This document shows, in pieces, positions 17,667 to 25,693 of a stretch of 64,000 nucleotides of DNA. The notes under the pieces are model-generated. The model was not told the DNA's origin, made no database searches, and saw nothing but the letters and a program-made list of their open reading frames with translations. The stretch is from Sporosarcina ureae DSM 2281 (GTDB lineage: Bacteria > Bacillota > Bacilli > Bacillales_A > Planococcaceae). Position numbers and translations under genes: made by a program. Location of the stretch: NCBI RefSeq assembly GCF_000425545.1, contig NZ_AUDQ01000002.1, positions 62,001-126,000 on the forward strand, written 5' to 3'. How positions within the stretch are numbered: position 1 is the stretch's first letter; each line of letters starts with the position of its first letter.

Positions 17667-17758
17667 TGAGTGATGTGTTTGCCATGAACATTGTATAGTT
17701 CATCTAGATACGGGAATGCTATCATATAGAACGAAAACTTCAAAAAGGAGTGTATATG

Positions 17759-17980
17759 ATGGCAAAAAACTATCCAAAACCGAATGATCCTGCTGACAAC
17801 AAAGTACGATTGAATAAGACAATTAGTAATATGGAAGCGGCAGAAGATGCGATGAAGTTCGCAGAGGACAAAGAGTTTGAAAAGATCAAAAAGAAAAACG
17901 AACGCAGAGCAGAAAGTATCGAGGATTTAAAAGAAGAAATTAGTGAAGAAGACAAGTCCCGAATCAATGGGTATTTATAA
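17759..17980 (+). CDS. tlp: Small acid-soluble spore protein Tlp
   Basis: Tlp is made in the forespore late in sporulation and degraded on germination. The protein matches the family in order: NYPKPNDPADN, then NMEAAEDAMKFA, then KIKKKNERRAESI, and an acidic end; it is highly charged and helical. The start is ATG 17759, eight bases after AAAAAGGAG; ATG 17756 is possible. It is the clearest sporulation marker in the window. A forespore sigma-G promoter would be expected, but I could not place one with confidence. Confidence 0.9.
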   Translation: MAKNYPKPNDPADNKVRLNKTISNMEAAEDAMKFAEDKEFEKIKKKNERRAESIEDLKEEISEEDKSRINGYL

Positions 17981-18005
17981 ATAACTTGCTACGATAAAAA
18001 GTTGG

Positions 18006-18032
18006 CCCTCACTTATATAAGTGAGGGTTTTT
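18006..18032 (+). terminator. Terminator of tlp
   Basis: CCCTCACTT pairs with AAGTGAGGG around four bases, then TTTTT. Confidence 0.9.
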
Positions 18033-18148
18033 ACTGTCTGTTATGATAGAGGTAAATAAGCAAAAAAGAGGAATCCATTTAGTACGCTGTATAGAATAGA
18101 AGTATCTATACTATCTAAGGTTTTTCTATATAAAGGAGAGAATTAAAG

Positions 18149-18475
18149 TTGAAAAGAATAAAAAAAATTGACGAGTGGCGGGAACTGCTTGAAAAATCGG
18201 ATGAGCAACCATTTCTGTTGTTTAAATCCAGCATGACTTCTGTCAGCAGTTTGGCTGCTAAAAAAGAATTGGATGGACTCCGCACGGAATTACCTATTTA
18301 TATCGTCATTACACAAGTAAGTAAAAAGCTTTCGGTAGCCATTGAATCAGATTTAGCTGTGCCGCACGAAGTTCCACAATTATTAATTTTAAAAGATAAA
18401 CGAGCGATCTGGCAAGCTACTCACTATCAAATCAAAGAACAGATTTTACTAGATGCGATCAAAGAATACGTTTGA
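18149..18475 (+). CDS. Bacilliredoxin-like (YtxJ/BrxC family) protein lacking the active Cys
   Basis: The 108-residue protein aligns over its length with the monothiol bacilliredoxin YtxJ/BrxC, which removes bacillithiol from proteins. Recognisable parts are the first helix, FLLFKSS, the strand YIVITQV, the cis-Pro region VPQLLILKDKRAIW and the last helix. The family active site is TCPIS, but here it reads TSVSS, so the Cys is Ser at position 31 and the following Pro is also lost. It cannot work by the usual thiol chemistry and may be a structural or regulatory relative. The start is TTG 18149, behind AAAGGAGAG. Confidence 0.72.
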   Translation: MKRIKKIDEWRELLEKSDEQPFLLFKSSMTSVSSLAAKKELDGLRTELPIYIVITQVSKKLSVAIESDLAVPHEVPQLLILKDKRAIWQATHYQIKEQILLDAIKEYV

Positions 18476-18698
18476 GATGCGTAAGGATTTCGAATTGTTC
18501 TTTCTTAATGCATATGGAAAGGTGCATGTGTTGCTCTCCACTGAAGTTGAATAGTAGCGTGCATATATAGTCCAAAACCTACACCAATAGAGAAATAGAT
18601 CACTGCTGCTATTAATGTACATAAGTAAAACATGTAGACAAATGGAGTTGTAACAACTACTCATAGAAAATAGTAAAGTAGCAAAAGGAGTTCTTATA

Positions 18699-19289
18699 AT
18701 GGAAAGTGTATTTCCGAAAATCTATGACATGGCTATGAAGCCTCTTGAAGTCACTCGATTTAAAAAAGTTCGAACGGAATTAATCCGTAATGCACAAGGG
18801 AATGTACTGGAGATCGGTTCAGGTACTGGTATCAATTTTCCATATTATCAGCAGGCAAAACATGTAACAGCGATTGAACCGAATCCGCAGATGAGTCGCA
18901 GAGCTATGAGAAGAGGACGAAATGGGCATGTACCTATTACCTTATATGAGGCAGATGCAGAATCATTACCATTTGCCGATCATACATTTGACACAGTCAT
19001 CTCAACTTTAGTATTTTGTACAATACCTAATCCACTACTTGCATTAAAAGAAATCCAGCGTGTTAGTAAGCGGGATGCTACCATTTTATTTTTTGAGCAT
19101 GTCAAAATGAAGCAACCTAAGCTTGCGAAAGCACAAGACCTATTAAATCCGTTGTGGGAGAAGGTCTGCGACGGTTGCCAATTAAATCGAGACACTCTTT
19201 CAATGATCGAGAATTCAGGCATATACGTAGAAGATATCGAATCACTCTATGAAGGCCTGTTTTTGTCTATTAAATGTAAAAGAAGATAA
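18699..19289 (+). CDS. Class I SAM-dependent methyltransferase
   Basis: The 196-residue protein has the SAM-binding motif VLEIGSGTGINFPYY, an acidic residue after the next strand (AIEPNPQM), a DAESLPFADHTFD motif and the later strand ATILFFEHV. This is the Methyltransf_11/UbiE-like fold seen in small-molecule, quinone or phospholipid methylases; the target cannot be told. It starts at ATG 18699 behind AAAAGGAG and is a single gene. The space before it (18476-18698) holds nothing recognisable. Confidence 0.85.
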   Translation: MESVFPKIYDMAMKPLEVTRFKKVRTELIRNAQGNVLEIGSGTGINFPYYQQAKHVTAIEPNPQMSRRAMRRGRNGHVPITLYEADAESLPFADHTFDTVISTLVFCTIPNPLLALKEIQRVSKRDATILFFEHVKMKQPKLAKAQDLLNPLWEKVCDGCQLNRDTLSMIENSGIYVEDIESLYEGLFLSIKCKRR

Positions 19290-19442
19290 GTAGGAACTTC
19301 AGGGATGATTTGGACGTACACGCCCTAACCAAATGGCCTCAGACGCTAAGAGATTTGGTATCAAATTAACAGCATGCAGTATATGTAGTTCATTTAATTA
19401 CCCAACTAATTTTTATCTATGTTAAACGGAAGGAGTTAGAGA

Positions 19443-19823
19443 ATGAAGAAACTAGTTATCCTTGCTATAGCAACCGTTTTCCTACTCGCGGCATGCGGAA
19501 AAAATAAAGTCGACGATTCTGCTGCCAAAGAGTATATTAAGATATCAAAAGAAACGATCACATTATTCAATGAAGAGAAGTTTGATGAAATGCGTACTAT
19601 GTTTGATGCAACGATGAAAGATGCTTTATCCGTAGAGCAATTACAAGAAGTATCGGATATTGTAAAGGAATCTGGTGAATTCGTCAGCTTTGAAAAAGAG
19701 TCCATCGCTAAAAAAGAGCAATACTTTGTTGCGACTATTACAGCGAAATACAAAGAAGACAATAGAGTGTACACTATAACATTGGATGAACAGCAACAAG
19801 TAGCAGGGTTCTTCGTGAAATAA
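19443..19823 (+). CDS. DUF3887-type lipoprotein
   Basis: A signal peptide ends in the lipobox LLAAC at residues 15-19, so the mature protein should be lipid-anchored outside the membrane. The remaining 107 residues, with FNEEKFDEMRTMFDATMKDA and then VATITAKYKEDNRVYTI, match the DUF3887 pattern: a small helix-plus-sheet fold like the NTF2/SnoaL group. Function is unknown. The ribosome binding site is GGAAGGAG. It is a single gene with a strong terminator. Confidence 0.82.
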   Translation: MKKLVILAIATVFLLAACGKNKVDDSAAKEYIKISKETITLFNEEKFDEMRTMFDATMKDALSVEQLQEVSDIVKESGEFVSFEKESIAKKEQYFVATITAKYKEDNRVYTITLDEQQQVAGFFVK

Positions 19824-19837
19824 TGAAAGCTATTTAA

Positions 19838-19876
19838 ACTCTAACGGAAGTCACGTACTTCTTGTTAGGGTTTTTT
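19838..19876 (+). terminator. Terminator of the lipoprotein gene
   Basis: CTCTAACGGAAGT pairs with ACTTCTTGTTAGGG, followed by TTTTTT. Confidence 0.85.
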
Positions 19877-19975
19877 ATTGTTTTCGCTTACGCCTTATTT
19901 AAAATCCGCTCTATACTTAAATCTCTACTTACACTTGCTAAAGAAATGAAAACTAGTTATTATAGTATTTATAAC

Positions 19976-19993
19976 ATACCGACCAGTTAGTAT
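19976..19993. promoter_or_regulatory. Candidate TetR-family operator
   Basis: ATACCGACCAGTTAGTAT is an imperfect palindrome with the RCCGACYRGT core often bound by TetR repressors of acyl-CoA metabolism. It lies 23 bases before the start of the dehydrogenase gene. Assignment is inference. Confidence 0.4.
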
Positions 19994-20015
19994 AATAATA
20001 AAGGGGAGTAAAAAC

Positions 20016-20897
20016 ATGAATCCAAACGATGTGAAAAGAATTACAGTAATCGGTGCAGAGCAGATGGGACACCAAATCGCAATGCTATGTGCGCTAGGTG
20101 GATACCAAACAACGTTGCAGGATATTAATGAGGAAGCTTTGCAACATGCAAAGGACAACTTGGAGCGTCTGATGAGTGATTGGGTAAGAAAAGGTAAGAT
20201 TAATGAGCCAGCTATAGAGAAAGCTTTTTCATTACTTTCTTTTACAGATCAGTTAGAAGAAGCAACAAAAGATGCAGATCTTGTAATAGAGGCGATTGTC
20301 GAAGTGCTTGAAGCGAAGCAAGAGCTGTTTAAAAAATTAGATGAAATGACACCACCTTATGCTATATTGGCGACGAACAGCTCAACTATTATGAATTCAT
20401 TGATTGCCAAAGTGACGAACAGACCGGATAAAGTATGTAATATGCATTTCTTCTTCCCGCCACTCGTCATGGACAGCCTCGAAGTTGTCATGAGTGAAAA
20501 AACGTCTGAAGAGACAAAGGATATCGCCATGGCAGTTTCAAAACAAATTGGACGTACAGCGGTTCTACTGAGGAAGGAAATTTCAGGATTTGTTGCGAAC
20601 CGTATACTCGGTGCCATTCATCGAGAAGCAGCGTACTTATATGAAGAAGGAATTGCTGACTTCAAAGATATTGATCTCATTATAAGAAAGTCTCTTGGTC
20701 ATAAACTCGGACCATTTCAATTAATCGATATGTCGGGAGCGGACGTCGTGTATTCGGCCATGCAGCATCAATATCAGCAAAGTAGAGATGAAAGAGATAA
20801 GCCACCTGCGTGCATTAAAGAAAAGGTGGATAAAGGGGAACTTGGAAGGAAAACTAAAATAGGGTTTTATGATTACCGTGAAGTACCGGTGAAGTAA
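20016..20897 (+). CDS. 3-hydroxyacyl-CoA dehydrogenase family protein
   Basis: Such enzymes oxidise 3-hydroxyacyl-CoA with NAD, as in butyrate metabolism and beta-oxidation. The Rossmann domain begins ITVIGAEQMGHQIAM, the catalytic region is CNMHFFFPP with the active His, and the C-terminal helical domain contains SGFVANRILGAIHREA. The length of 293 is right. The nucleotide loop is unusual: GxGxxG has Glu15 where the second Gly is expected. A TetR-type palindrome precedes the gene. The exact substrate is uncertain. Confidence 0.85.
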   Translation: MNPNDVKRITVIGAEQMGHQIAMLCALGGYQTTLQDINEEALQHAKDNLERLMSDWVRKGKINEPAIEKAFSLLSFTDQLEEATKDADLVIEAIVEVLEAKQELFKKLDEMTPPYAILATNSSTIMNSLIAKVTNRPDKVCNMHFFFPPLVMDSLEVVMSEKTSEETKDIAMAVSKQIGRTAVLLRKEISGFVANRILGAIHREAAYLYEEGIADFKDIDLIIRKSLGHKLGPFQLIDMSGADVVYSAMQHQYQQSRDERDKPPACIKEKVDKGELGRKTKIGFYDYREVPVK

Positions 20898-20938
20898 CAC
20901 GGAAAGTCGTTTGGTATTTTAAATATATAGTATAAACC

Positions 20939-20969
20939 ACGACATGTATGCTATCTACGTGTCGTTTTT
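20939..20969 (+). terminator. Terminator of the dehydrogenase gene
   Basis: ACGACATGTA pairs with TACGTGTCGT, then TTTT. Confidence 0.85.
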
Positions 20970-21094
20970 GTGTTTAATCTAATTTGGGGTTCAACAAAGG
21001 TTAGTATATACTGAAAGAAAATGGGACTAAGATAGTCTGATTTGAAGTAGTCGAAGCTTATTAATTATTGGCAATAGAAAATGGAGGCTAAATC

Positions 21095-21457
21095 ATGAAG
21101 AAATTAGTATGGTTGATCGCAACCGTTTTATTACTGGCGGCTTGCGGATCGACAGATAAAGCATTTGAAACAGTGGATTTAAAAGATATTGAAGCCTTAC
21201 AAAAGAAAGGCGCGTTAGTGATGGATGTGCGCGAAGTAGATGAATACAATGAAGGTCATATGGTGAGTGCAATCAATATGCCATTATCGCAACTACAAAA
21301 TGGTGAAAGAGCGGGCTTAGATAAAGATCAGAAGTATGTAATCGTTTGTCGTAGTGGAAGTCGTTCGCAAACAGCAAGTGGAATTTTGTTTGAAGAAGGA
21401 TACGACGTGATCAATGTTTCTGAAGGTATGTCTACTTGGCTAGGTCCGGTGGAATAA
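21095..21457 (+). CDS. Rhodanese-domain lipoprotein
   Basis: The protein begins with a signal peptide and lipobox LLAAC, then one rhodanese domain: DVREVDEYNEGHM, INMPLSQL, and the active loop VCRSGSRSQTA with the sulfur-accepting Cys. It should lie on the outer face of the membrane and handle sulfane sulfur or thiols there. The length of 120 is usual for a single-domain form. The start ATG 21095 follows GGAGG. It is a single gene with a terminator. Confidence 0.88.
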   Translation: MKKLVWLIATVLLLAACGSTDKAFETVDLKDIEALQKKGALVMDVREVDEYNEGHMVSAINMPLSQLQNGERAGLDKDQKYVIVCRSGSRSQTASGILFEEGYDVINVSEGMSTWLGPVE

Positions 21458-21468
21458 TGAAAGAACAG

Positions 21469-21495
21469 GCGACGGGATACTTACCGTCGCTTTTT
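21469..21495 (+). terminator. Terminator of the rhodanese gene
   Basis: GCGACGG pairs with CCGTCGC around eight bases, then TTTTT. Confidence 0.85.
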
Positions 21496-21503
21496 GTAAA
21501 TGC

Positions 21504-22019
21504 TTATTTCGTTGGTGGACCTATTAATTGCGAAGGGGAAATAGCTTTTACATTGGCAGCCCATTGTTGTTCATCTAACCCATAGGAGTAAGCGAAAACG
21601 TCCGCTGGTGTAGCGGTTAGAATATCGGAACCTAAGACGACCTCGGGAATATTCACATTAAATATACCTTGCAGATGTGTATCATCGGTATGGGCGATTT
21701 GGTAGTGCCACCATCCTTGTGGAATGTTAACGACTTGACCCGCCACAATTTTATAATGTTGAAAGATTTTCGTGTCAAGATTCATCATAGAAATAGTAGC
21801 CGAGCCTGAAACACAATAGGTCAGTTCGGAAGCATTTGGATGATAATGGGGTTCAATAATATGATCTTTACTAAGGAAGATATCCAACATCGACAAATGA
21901 TCTAATGTGTTTAATTGCTTACTGCTCAAAATATTAATAAAGTTCTTATCATTTTTCTTGAAAAAGGGACTAGTATTCACATTCGCTGCGTACTGAGGAT
22001 TATTTGAAATCATTTTCAT
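21504..22019 (-). CDS. Cupin-domain protein
   Basis: The 171-residue protein has a single cupin barrel. The first metal motif is HYHPNASELTYCVSGSA, with two His and a Glu in the usual spacing. The second motif region is GQVVNIPQGWWHYQIA, with the third His ligand. It resembles one half of the bicupin oxalate decarboxylases, but with one domain only, so the reaction is unknown. There is no signal peptide. It starts at ATG 22019 behind GGAAAGG and converges on the rhodanese gene. Confidence 0.82.
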   Translation of the reverse strand: MKMISNNPQYAANVNTSPFFKKNDKNFINILSSKQLNTLDHLSMLDIFLSKDHIIEPHYHPNASELTYCVSGSATISMMNLDTKIFQHYKIVAGQVVNIPQGWWHYQIAHTDDTHLQGIFNVNIPEVVLGSDILTATPADVFAYSYGLDEQQWAANVKAISPSQLIGPPTK

Positions 22020-22175
22020 ACGACCTTTCCTGTGTGCTGTTATATAGTATGTACGTAGGAAAGTAACGTGATTTTAATTGTATAATTGTTTCCAAGTGTG
22101 ATAAGGGTCAATAAAGGGTAGTTGATTATAGAATGGGTGAACAGAATGAGCAAGAATAGTTGGAGGAGATAGAGT

Positions 22176-23522
22176 ATGGTCAAAGAATATGATTTGCTTG
22201 TAATTGGAACAGGTAGTGCAGGTTCCATCACAGCAACAAAATGTAAGAAGGAAGGCTGGAGCGTTGCAATTATCGATGACCGGCCATTTGGCGGTACCTG
22301 TTCTCAGCGAGGTTGTGATCCGAAGAAAGTATTGGTGGGAGCTGCTGAACTAATTGATTGGAATAAACGTATGCAAGGAAAAGGGATTGAAGAAGATAGC
22401 AAAATCAATTGGACTGAATTAATGGAATTCAAACGAACATTTACTCAGTCGATACCTGAGGACACGGAAGAAAAATTCGAGAAATTAGGAATTGATATCT
22501 ATCACGGCAAGGCGCACTTCCAATGTGAAACAGAATTGAAGGTTTGTTCAGATGTATTAAAAGGGAAGCATATCTTAATTGCCACGGGGGCAAAACCTTT
22601 TGAGATGAATATCGAAGGTGAAGAATATTTGACGATGAGCGATGAGTTCATGGAACTGGAAGCTCTACCAAAAAAGATCGTCTTTATTGGTGGCGGATTT
22701 ATTTCATTCGAATTTGCACATCTTGCTGCAAGGGCAGGCTCAGAAGTGCATATTTTGCATAGAAGTGAAAGCGCTTTGAAGCATTTTGATCAAGATTTAG
22801 TAAAAATGCTCATTAAACGTACTGAAGAAATTGGCGTTCATGTGCATTTGAACACACCGGTAAATGGAATAGAGAAATGCGGCAATTCATTTGTGGTCAA
22901 AGGAGAACAAGATGATCGCCAAGTAGAGTGGAAAGCAGATCTCGTTGTACATGGGGCAGGACGCGCACCGGCATTAGATATTGATTTGGAAAAAGGAAAT
23001 GTAAAGCGCGATAAACAAGGCGTGTGTGTCAATGAATTCATGCAAAGCATTAGTAATCCACATGTATATGCGGCTGGAGATGTCGCTTCAAGTGATGCGC
23101 CTCCTTTGACACCCGTCGCAACAACTGAATCACATGTTGTCGCTTCAAATTTGCTAAAAGGAAATAACAAAACGGCCAATTATCCCGTTATTCCATCTGT
23201 TGTCTACACCGTTCCTAAATTATCATCTGTCGGAATGAGCGAACAAGAAGCAATAGACTCGGGTTTAAAAATATATGTAAAATCACAAAATATGACCGAG
23301 TGGTTCACATATAAACGGACAAATGAACGGGCCGCAGCATTTAAAGTAATAATCGATCAAGAGAAAGACGTCGTACTCGGTGCTCATTTCTTAGGTGGTG
23401 GAGCCGATGAACTGATTAATCTCTTTGCATTAGCCATTCGTTTCCAAATTCCTATCTTAGAATTAAAGCAAATGCCATTTGCGTATCCAACTATAGCATC
23501 TGATATTTCCTATATGTTGTAA
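22176..23522 (+). CDS. FAD-dependent disulfide oxidoreductase of the glutathione reductase family
   Basis: The layout is FAD site VIGTGSAGSITA, redox pair GGTCSQRGCDPKK (Cys42 and Cys47), NAD(P) site FIGGGFISFEFA, second FAD site YAAGDVASS, and a dimerisation domain. The length of 448 is normal. The C-terminal His-Glu pair that acts as acid/base in glutathione and lipoamide reductases is changed: HPTxxE reads YPTIASD. So it is either a subfamily with other chemistry or acts on another substrate. The ribosome binding site is GGAGG. It is a single gene with a terminator. Confidence 0.85.
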   Translation: MVKEYDLLVIGTGSAGSITATKCKKEGWSVAIIDDRPFGGTCSQRGCDPKKVLVGAAELIDWNKRMQGKGIEEDSKINWTELMEFKRTFTQSIPEDTEEKFEKLGIDIYHGKAHFQCETELKVCSDVLKGKHILIATGAKPFEMNIEGEEYLTMSDEFMELEALPKKIVFIGGGFISFEFAHLAARAGSEVHILHRSESALKHFDQDLVKMLIKRTEEIGVHVHLNTPVNGIEKCGNSFVVKGEQDDRQVEWKADLVVHGAGRAPALDIDLEKGNVKRDKQGVCVNEFMQSISNPHVYAAGDVASSDAPPLTPVATTESHVVASNLLKGNNKTANYPVIPSVVYTVPKLSSVGMSEQEAIDSGLKIYVKSQNMTEWFTYKRTNERAAAFKVIIDQEKDVVLGAHFLGGGADELINLFALAIRFQIPILELKQMPFAYPTIASDISYML

Positions 23523-23535
23523 ATAAATTCAAACA

Positions 23536-23568
23536 ACTCTCTATCTTACAAGTGGATAGGGAGTTTTT
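23536..23568 (+). terminator. Terminator of the disulfide reductase gene
   Basis: ACTCTCTATC pairs with GATAGGGAGT, then TTTTT. Confidence 0.85.
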
Positions 23569-23706
23569 AGTTGATGGGAAATATACAGGGCCTTGTACCG
23601 AACGATGAAATTGACTCTTTAAACCTCCTCACGTTATCCTGTACAATGATGCACGTATATAATTACTAATTTATGAATTACATCTAAGACAGGAGGAAAA
23701 GAGACG

Positions 23707-24534
23707 ATGATCAAGCGAGCATTAACTATCGCTGGTTCCGCTGCACGTGGAGGGGCAGGAATTCAAGCTGATTTGAAAACATTCCAGGAATTTGATGTGT
23801 TTGGTACAACAGCGGTCACAGCAATTGTTGCCAGGAATCCACGTACTGGACAAGGTATATTCCCGCAATCTTGGGAAGCGATTGAAGCACAATTAGTGAC
23901 GATAGAAGAAGATATTGGTATAGATGCAATGAAGACTGGCATGTTGTTTACGAAAGAAATTATTGTCAATGTCACGAAGTGGATTCAGCAGTCCGACATT
24001 CAAAATATAGTAGTAGATCCCGTAATGATTGGAAAGATGGGCTCTGCGTTGTTGAAAGACGATGCAATGGAAGCGATGCAGAAGCAATTGATTCCTCTTG
24101 CAACGGTTATTACGCCAAATATGCCCGAAGCATCTTACTTATTGGGTGGTATGGAATTGGGATCTGTAGCTGATTTAAAAGAAGCTGCACGTCGTTTGTT
24201 TACATTTGGACCGAAGTTCGTATTAGTGAAAGGTGGAAGGCTGGAAGGACCCGCAGTGGATGTGCTGTATGACGGAGAACAGTTCTATGTACTTGAAGCT
24301 CCAAGAATTGACACGCTGAATACCAATGGTGCCGGTTGCAGTTACTCTGCTGCGATCGCGGCAGGCTTGGCAAAGGGACAAACGGTACCAGATGCCGTGA
24401 TTGAAGCGAAAAAGTTCATCACAGCAGGCATTCGCCATTCCTTGACTTTCAAGCAAGGCGTAGGGCCAACCTATCACGCGGCATATGGCAAATATGACGA
24501 GACGAGTTGTAAAGTAACTATTGAGCAGGATTGA
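23707..24534 (+). CDS. pdxK: Pyridoxine/pyridoxal/pyridoxamine kinase
   Basis: This ribokinase-fold enzyme phosphorylates vitamin B6; relatives (ThiD) phosphorylate HMP for thiamine synthesis. The sequence follows the Bacillus PdxK pattern closely: ALTIAGS, GGAGIQADLKTFQE, IGIDAMKTGML, VVDPVM, the ATP region LVKGGRLEG, and NTNGAGCSYSAAI with the catalytic Cys loop. One difference is AGSAARGG where AGSDSSGG is usual, which may change the substrate pocket. The ribosome binding site is AGGAGG. It stands alone; the following repeat element may provide its terminator. Confidence 0.85.
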   Translation: MIKRALTIAGSAARGGAGIQADLKTFQEFDVFGTTAVTAIVARNPRTGQGIFPQSWEAIEAQLVTIEEDIGIDAMKTGMLFTKEIIVNVTKWIQQSDIQNIVVDPVMIGKMGSALLKDDAMEAMQKQLIPLATVITPNMPEASYLLGGMELGSVADLKEAARRLFTFGPKFVLVKGGRLEGPAVDVLYDGEQFYVLEAPRIDTLNTNGAGCSYSAAIAAGLAKGQTVPDAVIEAKKFITAGIRHSLTFKQGVGPTYHAAYGKYDETSCKVTIEQD

Positions 24535-24555
24535 ATTCAAGAACAAGCATCAATA

Positions 24556-24844
24556 GAGGCTGGGACATAACTATCTCACCCCGTTTCCCTGCACTCCGAA
24601 AGGCACGCTTTCCGAGGGGCGTGGCTTGAGCCAAGCGAACAACGAAGGGTTCGCTTTGCCGTATTTCTGTGTACTTTGCAGAAATTAAGGCACCTGTCCA
24701 GGGTCTCAAGACGCACGCTGATCCCTCAGGAGTCGGCCTTTCTCCGTTCCGGTACACTCTGATACTCTAAAAAATATTTACTGATAAGAACAGAAAAAAA
24801 GCGTAAAGGACTCCCCTTACGTTTTTTCTGTTCTATCCCAACCT
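24556..24844. repeat. Intergenic repeat element with outer inverted ends
   Basis: The ends GAGGCTGGGACATAAC and GTTCTATCCCAACCTC are imperfect inverted repeats. Inside is a GC-richer block with CGCTTTCCGAGGGGCGTGGC and CTGATCCCTCAGGAGTCGGC that is shared with the element at 61844-61970. Near the right end a hairpin AGAACAGAAAAAA / TTTTTTCTGTTCT can act as terminator. It does not code convincingly. It resembles the dispersed intergenic elements common in Bacillales genomes. Confidence 0.7.
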
Positions 24845-24931
24845 CCTTGTATTGGTTAAGTTTAAGGATAAACGTTTTATAAGTGGCCAGTTAATAGTAA
24901 GTGGTTCGGGATTGAAGACCCGGCCATTCTC

Positions 24932-25558
24932 TTACATATAAGTAGTAATCGAATCAATAGGTAAACGTGTAGAACCATAAGCAGGTGAAGCGGCTTTACC
25001 TAGCGCAATCAGCACTAGCGGCTCGTAGCGTGATTCAAGTTCAAATGACGCAGCAAATTGTTGCTTGTCAAACCCGCCCATCGGAACAGTATCATACCCT
25101 CTTGCCTTGGCAATCAACATGAGTTGCATAGAAACCAACCCTGCATCAAACGTTGCAATGTTGCGTCTCACTTCAAGTGGTGCATTCGGATAAGCTGCCT
25201 TCGCATTTTGAATCTGGATTTGCACATGCTCTTCATCTATATTTCCTGCAGCCAAATTGGAAAGATAGATCTCATCAATATTGTGATACATTTCTGTATC
25301 GCCAATCACCGCAATAATAGCGGATGCTGTTTCAATTTGTTCTTGATTGAATGAAAAACGATTAATTTTCTTTTTTAACTCTCGATCTTGTATGACAAGA
25401 AAACGCCATGGCTGTAAGTTGCTTGAAGAAGGAGCGGAGATCGCCTCTTCTAGCATAGACGTGATCTCTTCTTTATTGATTGTATAGTGTGGATCGAACT
25501 TTCTTACAGATTTCCGTGCGTGCATAACTTCTAGTAATTCTTCGTAATTTTGTGACAT
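24932..25558 (-). CDS. Nitroreductase-family flavoprotein (YodC/YdgI-like)
   Basis: The enzyme should use FMN and NAD(P)H to reduce quinones or nitro compounds. The FMN motif RKSVRKFDPHY is at residues 15-25, followed by ISAPSSSNLQPWRFLVI, and the C-terminal MGGFDKQQFAASF and LIALGKAA motifs. The length of 208 is right. It diverges from an HxlR regulator with two palindromic operators between, the arrangement of B. subtilis yodC/yodB. Induction by quinones or diamide-like stress is therefore likely. The start ATG 25558 follows AGAGGAG. Confidence 0.87.
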   Translation of the reverse strand: MSQNYEELLEVMHARKSVRKFDPHYTINKEEITSMLEEAISAPSSSNLQPWRFLVIQDRELKKKINRFSFNQEQIETASAIIAVIGDTEMYHNIDEIYLSNLAAGNIDEEHVQIQIQNAKAAYPNAPLEVRRNIATFDAGLVSMQLMLIAKARGYDTVPMGGFDKQQFAASFELESRYEPLVLIALGKAASPAYGSTRLPIDSITTYM

Positions 25559-25592
25559 AATGACAAACTCCTCTTAAAATATATTGATATTT

Positions 25593-25633
25593 ACTTACTA
25601 ATAGTAAGTTATTTTTAAGATTACTATTAGTAA
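25593..25633. promoter_or_regulatory. Two palindromic operators for the HxlR/YodB-like regulator
   Basis: ACTTACTAATAGTAAGT (25593-25609) and TTACTATTAGTAA (25621-25633) are perfect palindromes with the same core TTACTA-N-TAGTAA, centres 26 bases apart. They lie between the divergent nitroreductase and regulator genes, as YodB-type sites do. Confidence 0.75.
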
Positions 25634-25693
25634 GCTTGTTTGTCAAACCTAGGTGTGATAAAGTGAAAGGAGTATAGGATAGGGGTTTTGCTA

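Noticed and set aside
24518-24757. Minus-strand open frame over the repeat element
   Set aside because: It lies in a repeat shared with another intergenic site, has arginine-rich content without a ribosome binding site, and overlaps the end of pdxK.
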